Made by a program: the position numbers and the translations under genes. DNA of 64,000 nt, from assembly GCF_000282495.1 (NCBI RefSeq), contig NZ_AKJE01000040.1:1-64000 (forward strand). The letters are read 5' to 3'. Within the stretch, counting starts at the first letter, position 1; the number at the start of each line of letters is the position of its first letter. Of this stretch, positions 46,131 to 54,544 are shown one piece after another. Source of the DNA: Pseudomonas sp. GM79 (lineage in GTDB: Bacteria; Pseudomonadota; Gammaproteobacteria; Pseudomonadales; Pseudomonadaceae). The notes beneath the pieces are model-generated. The model did not search any database and was not told where the DNA came from. It saw only the letters and a program-made list of their open reading frames with translations.

Positions 46131-47246
46131 ATGGACCCGATCATCGCTGCGACTCACGCCGATCCCTACCCCTACTACGCACAGCTGCGCGCCGAGGGTG
46201 GGCTGGCTTTTCATCAAGGACTGAAACTGTGGGTGGCCAGCAGCGCCCGAGCCGTTGCCGCCGTGCTGGCGCATCCGGACTGTCATGTGCGGCCAACTCA
46301 CGAGCCGGTGCCCCAGGCGATTGCTCAAGGCATGGCCGGCAAGGTGTTCAGTCAGTTGATGCGGATGAATGAAGGCGAGCGGCAGCGTTGCCCGAGGGCG
46401 GCGATTGAGCCGGGGCTGGCGCTGATTGATGTGAACGAGGTCAATGCGTTGGTCGGCGCTCGATTGATTACCCCGGGCGCCGACGGGTTGTACGCGGCGA
46501 TGTTTCGCGGGCCGGTCTGCGTAGTGGCGGCGTTGCTGGGGTTTTCTCCGGCTCAGGGCCGGGCCATCAGCGAGCTGACCGCAGACTTCGTCGCCTGCCT
46601 GTCGCCCCTCAGCAGTCAGGCACAACTGGACACCGCCCATGTCGCGGTGGAACAGCTGAAGGGCTATTTCATCGAGCTTCTGGACGACCCGAACAATCGA
46701 AGCGCCCTGCTCGCCGGTATCCGGCAGCGCTTCGCTGCCACATCGACCGATTCTGAAACCTTGATCGCCAACCTGATTGGATTGTTCTCCCAAACCCATG
46801 AAGCCACTGCCGGGCTGATCGGCAATGCGCTATTGGCGTTGAGGCGAAACCCACAGTTGGATTCGGCTCAAGTTGACGAGCTGATCGCTGAAGTCCAGCG
46901 CTTCGACTCGTCGGTGCAAAACACCCGCCGCTTCGTCGCTGCGCCGTGTGAAATTGACGGCGTGAACCTGAACCCCGGCGACGTCATCCTGGTGCTGCTG
47001 GCCTCGGCCAATCGAGATCCACAGCTTAATGATGATCCCGACACGTTTCAGCTCGACCGTCCGAACCGTCGCAGCTTCACGTTCGGCGCGGGACGTCATC
47101 AATGTCCGGGGCAGGTGTTGGCCTTAAGCATTGCCCGTGCGACGCTGGCTGAGATCCTGGCAATGCAACCTGCTTTGGACCGGTTAACCTGGCACTACCG
47201 CCCTTCCCTTAACGGGCGCATTCCTTTGTTCACTGATCTGCCCTGA
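46131..47246 (+). CDS. Cytochrome P450
   Basis: Soluble bacterial P450, 371 aa, a little shorter than the usual ~400. The haem-ligand motif is FGAGRHQCPG with the cysteine near residue 321; the ExxR motif is EVQR. The I-helix region reads SQTHEATAGLIGNAL, lacking the standard acid-alcohol pair (E/D-T) at its usual place, so oxygen activation may be unusual. The start ATG gives MDPIIAATHADPYPYYAQLR, a typical P450 N-terminus. No ferredoxin partner is adjacent. Confidence 0.85.
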   Translation: MDPIIAATHADPYPYYAQLRAEGGLAFHQGLKLWVASSARAVAAVLAHPDCHVRPTHEPVPQAIAQGMAGKVFSQLMRMNEGERQRCPRAAIEPGLALIDVNEVNALVGARLITPGADGLYAAMFRGPVCVVAALLGFSPAQGRAISELTADFVACLSPLSSQAQLDTAHVAVEQLKGYFIELLDDPNNRSALLAGIRQRFAATSTDSETLIANLIGLFSQTHEATAGLIGNALLALRRNPQLDSAQVDELIAEVQRFDSSVQNTRRFVAAPCEIDGVNLNPGDVILVLLASANRDPQLNDDPDTFQLDRPNRRSFTFGAGRHQCPGQVLALSIARATLAEILAMQPALDRLTWHYRPSLNGRIPLFTDLP

Positions 47247-47262
47247 CAGACCGCGTCATCGT

Positions 47263-47361
47263 TCTTCGCGAGCAAGCCCGCTCCCACAGTGGATCGTCGA
47301 TGCTCACAACATTTGTGATCGACACAAATCCCTTGTGGGAGCGGGCTTGCTCGCGAAGACG
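47263..47361. repeat. REP pair
   Basis: Inverted REP copies after the P450 gene and before the structured leader of the DUF6124-type gene. Confidence 0.9.
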
Positions 47362-47399
47362 GCATGACAAACGAAGCATCACTTGAGGCGTGCGCAACA

Positions 47400-47712
47400 G
47401 GCTACAGCGCCTTGCGTCATTGCCTACAACTACGCCAGAATCCGCCGGCTTGTGCGCCTTGGGGCCCGTCGGTAACTTGATTCCCGTCACTGATCGTCAG
47501 TGATCGGGTTTAGTCGCTCGGTAGTCTTCACAAGCAGCATGCACTCCATTCAGTCGGGCATACCTATGCCTGCGCTCAATGGCAGCTGTACGCAGGGCGC
47601 CTTCGGGCGCGCCGGTAATTGCTTGTGTCCCCGGTCGACTAACCTGCGTACAGCTGCCACCCACTCGTTTAGTCGCAAGGTGGTGTCAGCATCACTTAAG
47701 GACTAACAAGCA
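47400..47712 (+). ncRNA. Conserved structured leader (copy A) of a DUF6124-type gene
   Basis: This ~310-base stretch is repeated, inverted, at 61625-61945. A 36-base block at 47431-47466 is identical in both. Hairpins: UCACUGA-UCG-UCAGUGA (47487-47503), GGGCAU-ACCU-AUGCCU (47556-47571) and a 16-bp stem between 47581-47596 (GGCAGCUGUACGCAGG) and 47643-47658, enclosing a GCGCC-UUCG-GGCGC tetraloop hairpin. A 46-codon frame MPALNGSCTQGAFGRAG begins at 47566 and ends just before the gene. In copy B all 16 pairs of the long stem are kept through G-U wobbles, which favours an RNA function. Whether it is a leader, an sRNA or a mobile cassette is open. Confidence 0.6.
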
Positions 47713-47997
47713 ATGTTCAAACACACTCCAAATCCCCCTGATTCAGAAGCCGAATCGGTTTCGCCCAAGACCCCACGTAAACCCAGCACAATGTTCGTCG
47801 TCGCCCCCGACATGGATACCGAAAGCTTGCTGGCCAATGCCTGCGAATCACTGGCATCAGCCAGTGTCATGGTCCGTGACTTTGCAAACCTTCTGGAAGA
47901 CCCACATCGCAACACAATGTTGGGGATTCAGCAGGTCATCATGCTGGGCGAGCTGGCCGTGAACCGGGCGTTGGATAACATCGATCCGCAGCAATAG
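47713..47997 (+). CDS. DUF6124/DUF3077-type small protein
   Basis: 94 aa, no membrane segment or signal. The start MFKHTPNPPDSE and the helical part AACESLASASVMVRDFANLLEDPHRNTMLGIQQVIMLGELAVNRALD resemble the second copy at 61268 (MFKVTPNPPDT and ALLGISNSIMVAEITANRVLD). Such genes occur in several copies in Pseudomonas, and their function is unknown. AAGGA stands 10 bases before the ATG. Confidence 0.8.
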   Translation: MFKHTPNPPDSEAESVSPKTPRKPSTMFVVAPDMDTESLLANACESLASASVMVRDFANLLEDPHRNTMLGIQQVIMLGELAVNRALDNIDPQQ

Positions 47998-48004
47998 CCG
48001 ATGG

Positions 48005-48141
48005 TCTGTGGCGAGGGAGCTTGCTCCCGCTCGGGTGCGCCGCAGTCGCAAAACTGGCGAGCGGAGATTACCTGAGACACCGCGTTCACGAGTTTTAGGG
48101 CCGCTGCGCAGCCCAACGGGAGCAAGCTCCCTCGCCACAGA
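48005..48141. repeat. Inverted pair of another REP family
   Basis: TGTGGCGAGGGAGCTTGCTC at 48008 and GAGCAAGCTCCCTCGCCACA at about 48120-48139 form an inverted pair. It is the CTCGCCACA family also seen at 48535. Confidence 0.85.
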
Positions 48142-48154
48142 GCGGAGTAAAAAT

Positions 48155-48490
48155 GTGAGCCTTCTCTACCAAGATCCAACAATGAGCCACGAGGAAGCGA
48201 CGAGGCTCCTAGCCAGCGGCGTAGAAACCAGCGTTACCACCGCACTGGTTTCTATCGGGCTGAATGAGCAAGACAGGATTTGGGCTCAGAACACCTGCCT
48301 GAAATACCTCGAGAGTGAGTCCGAATCGGTTGCAGCCACTGCCATCACCGCGCTCGGTCACATAGCCCGCAGACAGGGTGATCTGGATTTGGGTGCTGTA
48401 CTCCCGGCCCTTGAAAAAGTGAAGGAAAAATTCCCCTCCCTGGAAGGGACTGTGGCGGACACCCTTGATGATATTGAGGTATTCACCTGA
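48155..48490 (+). CDS. Small HEAT-repeat-like protein
   Basis: 111 aa from a GTG with GGAG 7 bases upstream; the frame is open further up only through the repeat at 48005. The sequence is all-helical with HEAT-like pairs: EEATRLLASGVETSVTTALVSIG, DRIWAQNTCLKYLESESESVAATAITALGHIARRQG and AVLPALEKVKEKFPSLEGTVADTLDDIE. Such small HEAT proteins are often immunity or scaffold proteins; no toxin gene is next to it. An ATG at 48182 is an alternative start. Confidence 0.72.
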   Translation: MSLLYQDPTMSHEEATRLLASGVETSVTTALVSIGLNEQDRIWAQNTCLKYLESESESVAATAITALGHIARRQGDLDLGAVLPALEKVKEKFPSLEGTVADTLDDIEVFT

Positions 48491-48534
48491 CTTGCCGTTT
48501 AGCAAAAGAACACTTTTTCCGCGAGCCGTACACT

Positions 48535-48572
48535 GAGCTGTGGCGAGGGAGCAAGCCCCCTCGCCACAGCTC
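48535..48572. terminator. Long hairpin between convergent genes
   Basis: GAGCTGTGGCGAGGG and CCCTCGCCACAGCTC form a perfect 15-bp stem with an 8-base loop between the HEAT-like gene and the FKBP gene. It is a single REP of the CTCGCCACA family and probably ends transcription from both sides, although there is no T run. Confidence 0.6.
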
Positions 48573-48581
48573 ACACAACCA

Positions 48582-48920
48582 TCAATCATCCCGCGTCAGC
48601 ACTTCCAGCAATTCAATCTCGAAAATCAGATTCGAGTTCGGCGTAATCGCGCCCATCGTCCGCTCGCCATAAGCCAGATGCGCCGGCACCAGCAGCTTGC
48701 GTTTGCCGCCGACCTGCATGCCCATGATTCCCTGATCCCAGCCCTTGATTACCCGCCCGGTACCAATCACACACTGAAAAGGTTTACCCCGGCTGTAGGA
48801 AGAATCGAATTCAGTGCCGTCTTCCAGCCATCCTCGATATTGAGTAGTGATCAGCGCGCCTTTGACAGCGGCTTTGCCGTCGCCCACTTCAAGGTCGATT
48901 ACCTGCAATTCATCATTCAT
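48582..48920 (-). CDS. FKBP-type peptidyl-prolyl cis-trans isomerase
   Basis: Single-domain cytosolic FKBP, 112 aa. Family sequences: VKGALITTQYRGWLEDGTEFDSSYSRGKPFQCVIGTGRVIKGWDQGIMGMQVGGKRKLLVPAHLAYG and a closing IFEIELLEV. A GTG at 48929 is also in frame; the ATG at 48920 (MNDELQVIDLEVGDG) is preferred. The 220 bases between it and the next gene show nothing identifiable. Confidence 0.9.
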   Translation of the reverse strand: MNDELQVIDLEVGDGKAAVKGALITTQYRGWLEDGTEFDSSYSRGKPFQCVIGTGRVIKGWDQGIMGMQVGGKRKLLVPAHLAYGERTMGAITPNSNLIFEIELLEVLTRDD

Positions 48921-49140
48921 TACATTCACTCTAGTGTGCGCTTGCCTGGACAGGCTTCATGGGCGCCGTTTTCCCAGAAATGCGGACTATTGGCAACCGT
49001 TTCGCTCTGTATCGGGCAGTGGCCGTGAACTAATAGACCCGCCACCTCCTCCCACGGTTCGGGCTAAACGCAGTGGGAATAATCAGTATCGGTTGGGCGA
49101 GCAGACGGTGAGCCGGGTCTGACGCAGGCGCCACGGCGCC

Positions 49141-50394
49141 CTACCAGAGAGCAATGTCGTAGGTGAAATAGATCCGATTGCTGTCACGTCCACGCGCGAA
49201 GTCCGAACGGTAGACATAGTTGCGCAGCTTTACTCCAACACCCTTGAACGTGCCGCTCTGGACCACATAGGCCAGTTCCGTGTCGCGTTCGGACTCTTTG
49301 ATGTTGGTGTCGGACTTGCCGTCGTTGCCTTTGAGATAACGGGTCATGAACGTCAGCCCGGGCACGCCCACCGGTGCAAAGTCGTAACCGTAGCTGAGCA
49401 TCCAGGTCTTCTCGTCCTCTTCGATGAACTTGCCGATGCCGACGTTGCTGAATGAGTACACCGTCGCACCGCTGATGTATGGCAACCCGGCGTCACCGCT
49501 GAGTTGTTGATAACCGCCGCCAAAGGTGTGCCCCGCCACCGCGTAGGACAGCTGACCGCTGAGCATGTCGTTATCGATTTTCGAGGCGTAGGCACGGCCC
49601 GCGTCATTGCTGCTGAAATAACGCAGGTCGCCGGTCAACACCCCGGGGCCCAATGGCAGATCGTGCTGGAGGCCGGCAAAGTTCTGGCGATAGAAATTTT
49701 TCAGTTCACCATAGAAGTAACTCAGACGGGTGTTCTTGCCGAGTTTGTAATCACCGCCGGCGTAGGTGAAATCGCCACCTTTGTCGCCTGAGTATCCGTC
49801 AGGAACGATCGATACGCTGTCGGTGGAATCGCGCAGTTTGAATCGGTCCAGATGACCGCCAGTCAGGGTCAGGTTTTCGATGTCGGTGCTGCTGACTTGT
49901 CCTCCCTCATAGGTTTGCGGCAGCAAACGCGCATCGTTATAGATCAGCACCGGAGTTTTGGGCAGCAGGGTGCCGTATTTGAGGGTGGTCTTGGCCAGTT
50001 TGACCTTGGCCGCAGCCCCGGCACTGGCGAACTCATCGGCGGCGCGACCGTCATCGTGTACCGGCAACAGACCGGTGCCACTGCGGCCACGCCCGGAATC
50101 GAGTTTGACACCCAGCAGGCCCAATGCGTCGACCCCGAAACCGATAGTGCCGGGGGTGAAACCCGACTGGAAATCCAGCAGGAAACCCTGGGCCCACTCG
50201 GTGCGCTCACTTTTGGCGGTTCTGGCCGAACGCGCACTCAAGCCATGCTCATCGCGAAAGTTTTCGTTGAAATAAACGTTGCGCAGTTGCAGCTTCAACT
50301 TGCTGTCGTCGATGAAATCACTCGCACCGGCAGTGGCCACCGGCAACACGCCCAGAAGAGGAAGAAGAGCCCCGCGAGTCAGAAAATGGATCAT
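49141..50394 (-). CDS. OprD-family porin
   Basis: 417 aa with a signal peptide (cleavage near TAGASDF, about residue 24). OprD landmarks: FIDDSKLKLQLRNVYFNENF, LLPVHDDGRAADEF and a C-terminal YFTYDIALW strand. Downstream of CitMHS and the DctA-like carrier in the same direction, so it is likely the outer-membrane door for di- or tricarboxylates handled by this locus. Substrate inferred. Confidence 0.9.
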   Translation of the reverse strand: MIHFLTRGALLPLLGVLPVATAGASDFIDDSKLKLQLRNVYFNENFRDEHGLSARSARTAKSERTEWAQGFLLDFQSGFTPGTIGFGVDALGLLGVKLDSGRGRSGTGLLPVHDDGRAADEFASAGAAAKVKLAKTTLKYGTLLPKTPVLIYNDARLLPQTYEGGQVSSTDIENLTLTGGHLDRFKLRDSTDSVSIVPDGYSGDKGGDFTYAGGDYKLGKNTRLSYFYGELKNFYRQNFAGLQHDLPLGPGVLTGDLRYFSSNDAGRAYASKIDNDMLSGQLSYAVAGHTFGGGYQQLSGDAGLPYISGATVYSFSNVGIGKFIEEDEKTWMLSYGYDFAPVGVPGLTFMTRYLKGNDGKSDTNIKESERDTELAYVVQSGTFKGVGVKLRNYVYRSDFARGRDSNRIYFTYDIALW

Positions 50395-50488
50395 GTCGAA
50401 CTACTCATATTGTTGTTTTAAGGATGCACGTGGCCGCGCACCCGTCATCGGGAGCGTGGAGTTCTATCAGCGGCGAGTCAGGGGTGAA

Positions 50489-51793
50489 TCAGGAGAACAG
50501 CGTCAAGGCACCGGTCAGCAGAGCCAGCGCGGTGAGCACCAGGGAGGTGAGCACCGCCCATTTGACGGTGGCGCGCTGGAAGTCGCCGATGTCGCGATCG
50601 ACCATCCCCACCAGCAACAGGGTCGAGGCCACCAGCGGGCTCATCAGGTGCACCGGTTGGCCAAGAATCGACGCCCGGGCGATTTCCACCGGATCGATCC
50701 CATAGGCCGCCGCCGCGTTGGCGAGGATCGGCACCACACCGAAGTAATAAGCATCGTTGGACAGCACGAATGTCAACGGCATGCTGGTGATCGCCACCAC
50801 CAGCGGGAACAGGTGACCCCAAGACGGTGGAATCCAGTCCACCAGGGTTTGCGCCAGGGCGTCGACCATTTTGGTACCGGAGAAAATCCCTGCGAAAATA
50901 CCAGCCGCGAATACCAGCAGCACCACGGTCATGGCGTTGCCGGAGTGGGCGAGAATGCGCTCCTTCTGAATGTCCAGCTGCGGGTAGTTGATCATCAGCG
51001 CCAGCACGAAACCGATCAGAAACAGGATCGCGGAATGCATGATCCCCATCACCAGCGCGACCATCACCGCAGTCACCAGCAACAGGTTGACGTAGGCAAG
51101 TTTCGGGCGCTTGTGCGGCGTATCCTCAAGAATCGCTTTGATGTAGCAATCACCGCCACCGCTCTGCAGTTGGGTATTGCCGATGCGTTTACGCTCGGTG
51201 CGGCCCAGCAGGAACGCGGTGAACACCACCCACGCAGCGCCACCGACCATGGTCGGCAACAACGGAATGAAGTACGCCCCGGCATCCAGCCCCAGCGCGG
51301 CAATCGCCCGGGTCGCCGGGCCGCCCCAAGGGGTCATGCCGCTCATGATGCTCAGTGACAGCATGGCGATGGTCGCCAGAATCATCGGGTTCATGCCGAT
51401 GCGCTTGTACAACGGCAGCATCGCCGCGCAGGTAATCATGTAAGTGGTCGTGCCGTCACCGTCCAGGGCGACAGTCAGCGACAGCAGCGCAGTGCCGACC
51501 GCGATTTTCATCGGGTCACCGTTGACCCGTTTGAGAATCTTGCGGATCAGCGGATCGAACAGCCCCGAGTCGATCATCAAACCGAAAAACAGAATCGCGA
51601 ACAGCAGCAGCGCCGCCGACGGTGCGACCATTTTCAGGCCATCAAGCATCATTTTTCCGGTGGTCCCACCAAAACCGCCGATAACCGCAAAGACGATCGG
51701 AACAACGGTCAACGCAACGATCGGTGACAGACGTTTGGTCATGATCAGAAAGGTGAACACAACCACCATGGCCAAGCCGAGTAAGGCAAGCAT
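50489..51793 (-). CDS. CitMHS-family citrate/Mg2+:H+ symporter
   Basis: Inner-membrane transporter, 434 aa, about 12 hydrophobic segments. Typical CitMHS sequence includes ALTVVPIVFAVIGG, DGDGTTTYMITCAAMLPLYKRIGM and MTPWGGPATRAIAALG. Members import citrate as a metal complex; relatives take other tricarboxylates. Placed between the OprD porin and the DctA-like carrier. Confidence 0.9.
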   Translation of the reverse strand: MLALLGLAMVVVFTFLIMTKRLSPIVALTVVPIVFAVIGGFGGTTGKMMLDGLKMVAPSAALLLFAILFFGLMIDSGLFDPLIRKILKRVNGDPMKIAVGTALLSLTVALDGDGTTTYMITCAAMLPLYKRIGMNPMILATIAMLSLSIMSGMTPWGGPATRAIAALGLDAGAYFIPLLPTMVGGAAWVVFTAFLLGRTERKRIGNTQLQSGGGDCYIKAILEDTPHKRPKLAYVNLLLVTAVMVALVMGIMHSAILFLIGFVLALMINYPQLDIQKERILAHSGNAMTVVLLVFAAGIFAGIFSGTKMVDALAQTLVDWIPPSWGHLFPLVVAITSMPLTFVLSNDAYYFGVVPILANAAAAYGIDPVEIARASILGQPVHLMSPLVASTLLLVGMVDRDIGDFQRATVKWAVLTSLVLTALALLTGALTLFS

Positions 51794-51927
51794 AAGGCAA
51801 CTCTCTTGTTGTTATGGATTGTGTGGCCGACGCGCAGGCGAACGACTCCGAGCCCGCCAGGCGACGCGATCGGCGACGCCCGGCAGCAGGTAGTAAGAAG
51901 GTTAGTTTTTGCAGCGCTTACGCAGTA

Positions 51928-53235
51928 CTAAATGTGCGTGGTGGTTCCGACGCGATCCCAGGTTTGATCGCCATCCGGGACAGCCGGTTTTTTACCGTCC
52001 AGGGTATCGAGCAGGACCTGACGGTCGCAGGCGTTCTCCGAGATAGAGATCACCACAGTCGCCACGGCGTTACTGGCCAGACTGGTCAAGGCCCGTGCTT
52101 CAGACATGAAACGGTCGATCCCGATCAACAGCGCCAGACCAGCCAGCGGAATGTCATGGATCACCGTGAGCGTGGAAGCCAGCGCCACGAAACCGCTGCC
52201 AGTCACCCCCGCCGCGCCCTTGGACGACAGCAACATGATCGCCAGCATGGTCAAGGTTTGGGTCACGGTCAGATCAATGTTGCAGGCCTGGGCAATGAAA
52301 ATTGCCGCCAGAGACAGGTAGATCGCCGTGCCATCGAGGTTGAACGAGTACCCCGTCGGCAGCACCAGCCCCACTACACCCTTGCTGCAACCCAGGGCCT
52401 GGAGTTTCTCCAGCATGCGTGGCATGACCGGCTCAGTGGAGGAAGTCCCCAGCACCACCAGAAACTCTTCGCGCAGGTAACGCAGCAGCTTCCATAGGCT
52501 GAAGCCGTGGGCGCGGCAAATGCTCCCCAGTACCACAAAGACGAAGAAGGCGCAGGCGACGTACAAGGTCATGATCAACTTTGCCAGCGAACCCAGCGAG
52601 GTGATGCCGTACTGTCCGACGGTGAACGCCAGTGCCCCGAAGGCACCGATCGGCGCAAAACGCATCAAGTAGGAAAAAATCTTGAAGACCATCTGCGATG
52701 CCGCTTCCAGTACATCGAGCACTGGCTTGCCACGGTCGCCCAGGGAAGACAGGGCGAAACCGCACAGCACCGCGATAAACAGCACCGGCAGCACTTCACC
52801 TTTACTGAACGCACCTATAAAGGTGTCAGGGATGATGTGCATGAAAAACTCGACCACCCCAAGCTTCGCCGCAGACTCGGTGTACTGGGATAGACCCGCC
52901 GTACTCAAATGGCTCGGATCGATGTTCATGCCCGCGCCCGGCTTGAACACGTAGACCGCAACCAGGCCTATGAACAGGCTGATCACCGTCAGCCCGAGAA
53001 ACAGCAGCATGGTCTTGCTCAGCAAGCGGCCAAGGGAGCGTTTGTCGTTCATCCCGGCGATGCCGGTGACGATGGTGCAAAACACCACTGGCGCAATCAT
53101 CATTTTGATCAGCTTGATGAAGGCATCACCCAACGGCTTGAGGGCAATGGCCTGCTGAGCCCAGAAGTGCCCGACCACGACGCCCAGCAGCACGGCGCAG
53201 AGGATCTGGAAGTAGAGCGATTTAACAACTTTCAT
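51928..53235 (-). CDS. DctA-like dicarboxylate:cation symporter
   Basis: DAACS-family carrier, 435 aa. Signature regions are GHFWAQQAIALKPLGDAFIKLIKMMIAPVVFCTIVTGIAGM, GTSSTEPVMPRMLEKLQALGC, PTGYSFNLDGTAIY and SSKGAAGVTGSGFVALA. The frame opens at 53247, but the ATG at 53235 has GGGTG upstream and gives the family start. It differs from the housekeeping DctA N-terminus and is likely a locus-specific paralogue. Confidence 0.9.
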   Translation of the reverse strand: MKVVKSLYFQILCAVLLGVVVGHFWAQQAIALKPLGDAFIKLIKMMIAPVVFCTIVTGIAGMNDKRSLGRLLSKTMLLFLGLTVISLFIGLVAVYVFKPGAGMNIDPSHLSTAGLSQYTESAAKLGVVEFFMHIIPDTFIGAFSKGEVLPVLFIAVLCGFALSSLGDRGKPVLDVLEAASQMVFKIFSYLMRFAPIGAFGALAFTVGQYGITSLGSLAKLIMTLYVACAFFVFVVLGSICRAHGFSLWKLLRYLREEFLVVLGTSSTEPVMPRMLEKLQALGCSKGVVGLVLPTGYSFNLDGTAIYLSLAAIFIAQACNIDLTVTQTLTMLAIMLLSSKGAAGVTGSGFVALASTLTVIHDIPLAGLALLIGIDRFMSEARALTSLASNAVATVVISISENACDRQVLLDTLDGKKPAVPDGDQTWDRVGTTTHI

Positions 53236-53294
53236 GGCATCACCCATTTTTAGAATTGTTCTGATGCAAAAACGACAGTGACTGCGCGGGAAGA

Positions 53295-54377
53295 CTACCC
53301 GGCGAGCCGTTGGGAAACCGGGGCATACACAAAGCCGGAAAACAGTCTTCGCGCGGTACGAACAACAGAGGCGCGGATTGTGTCACCGTTTTTACCGGTG
53401 TAGGACAGCACGACATCGATGCCGCCGCTCGGGTGCTCGATCCGCACCTGTTGCAGACGCGGCCCACCGGTATTACCGAGCATTTGCGCAACCACACTGC
53501 CTTCGCTGACGCATGCCGTGGCCAGACCGATGGAACCGGTAATGGCCAGCGCACGGTGGCAGTTGTGCGGCATGAAGTAGCGAACCTGCAACGTGCCACC
53601 GGCCTTGGCCGGTGCAACCAGCACAGGCTTGGGGATGACCTTGTCGCTGACGTCGCCCAGCCCCATGGCCATGCCAGCCCGCAACCGCAGAGCTTCGAGA
53701 CGGCGCATAAAGTCTTTGTCGGCGTCCAGCTCGGCCGGAGTTTCATCGCCGCGTTTGCCCAAGTGACGCGCCTCGATGATCAGCATTGGCATGGCCATGT
53801 CGATGCAGGTCACCGGAATGTCATCGAACCAGTCCTGGGTGCTGCCGGTTGGAAACAGCTTGCCGGTCTTGCTGCCCGCTGCGTCAAGGAATGTCAGTTG
53901 AACCGGTGCCGCGCTGCCAGGCACACCATCGATGGCGGTGTCGCCTTCATAGCTGACTTTGCCGTTTGGTGTCTGCACATCAGAGGTGACGAAGGTGCCG
54001 GTGTTGAGATTGCGAATCCGCACGCGGGTCAGCTCACCGACCGCCTTGACCAGACCCTGCTCGATGGCAAACGGTCCGACCGCACAGAGCATGTTGCCGC
54101 AGTTCGGGGCGGTATCCACCCGACGCTGAGACACCATGACCTGAACGAACAAGTAATCAACATCGGCATCGGGATGTAACGAAGGGCTGACGATGGCGAC
54201 CTTGCTGGTCTGCGGGCTACCGCCGCCGATGCCGTCGATCTCCAGTTCGTGACCGGAGCCCATCACCGAGAGCAACAACTCATCGCGTTCTTCAACCGAA
54301 ACCGGCAGATCCCAGGCGAGAAATACCGGTCCCTTTGAGGTACCACCGCGCATCAGCACACAAGGAATTCGTTGCAT
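53295..54377 (-). CDS. PrpF-family isomerase, 4-oxalomesaconate tautomerase-like
   Basis: Cofactor-free isomerase of the PrpF/GalD family, 360 aa. N-terminal RIPCVLMRGGTSKGPVF and the CGNMLCAVGPFAIEQG cysteine motif, and a second APAKAGGTLQVRYFMPHNCHRALAITGS region. GalD interconverts keto and enol 4-oxalomesaconate in gallate degradation; other members act on methylaconitate. No gallate dioxygenase, hydratase or aldolase is in the window, so the true substrate is open. GTG at 54383 and ATG at 54377 are both possible; the ATG has better spacing. Confidence 0.82.
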   Translation of the reverse strand: MQRIPCVLMRGGTSKGPVFLAWDLPVSVEERDELLLSVMGSGHELEIDGIGGGSPQTSKVAIVSPSLHPDADVDYLFVQVMVSQRRVDTAPNCGNMLCAVGPFAIEQGLVKAVGELTRVRIRNLNTGTFVTSDVQTPNGKVSYEGDTAIDGVPGSAAPVQLTFLDAAGSKTGKLFPTGSTQDWFDDIPVTCIDMAMPMLIIEARHLGKRGDETPAELDADKDFMRRLEALRLRAGMAMGLGDVSDKVIPKPVLVAPAKAGGTLQVRYFMPHNCHRALAITGSIGLATACVSEGSVVAQMLGNTGGPRLQQVRIEHPSGGIDVVLSYTGKNGDTIRASVVRTARRLFSGFVYAPVSQRLAG

Positions 54378-54544
54378 GGCCACTAACTCTTGTTAATCAA
54401 TCGGGGTAATTGATGTCCTGCAAACAAGAGTGACAGGGAAGTAATTGTGTTTCCAATGCAAAGATCGGAGCAATTATTGCGTTTCACAAAAGAAAGTTTT
54501 AACGTTTAGAACGTGGTCCAACGCCCTCCCCAACGAGATAAAAC

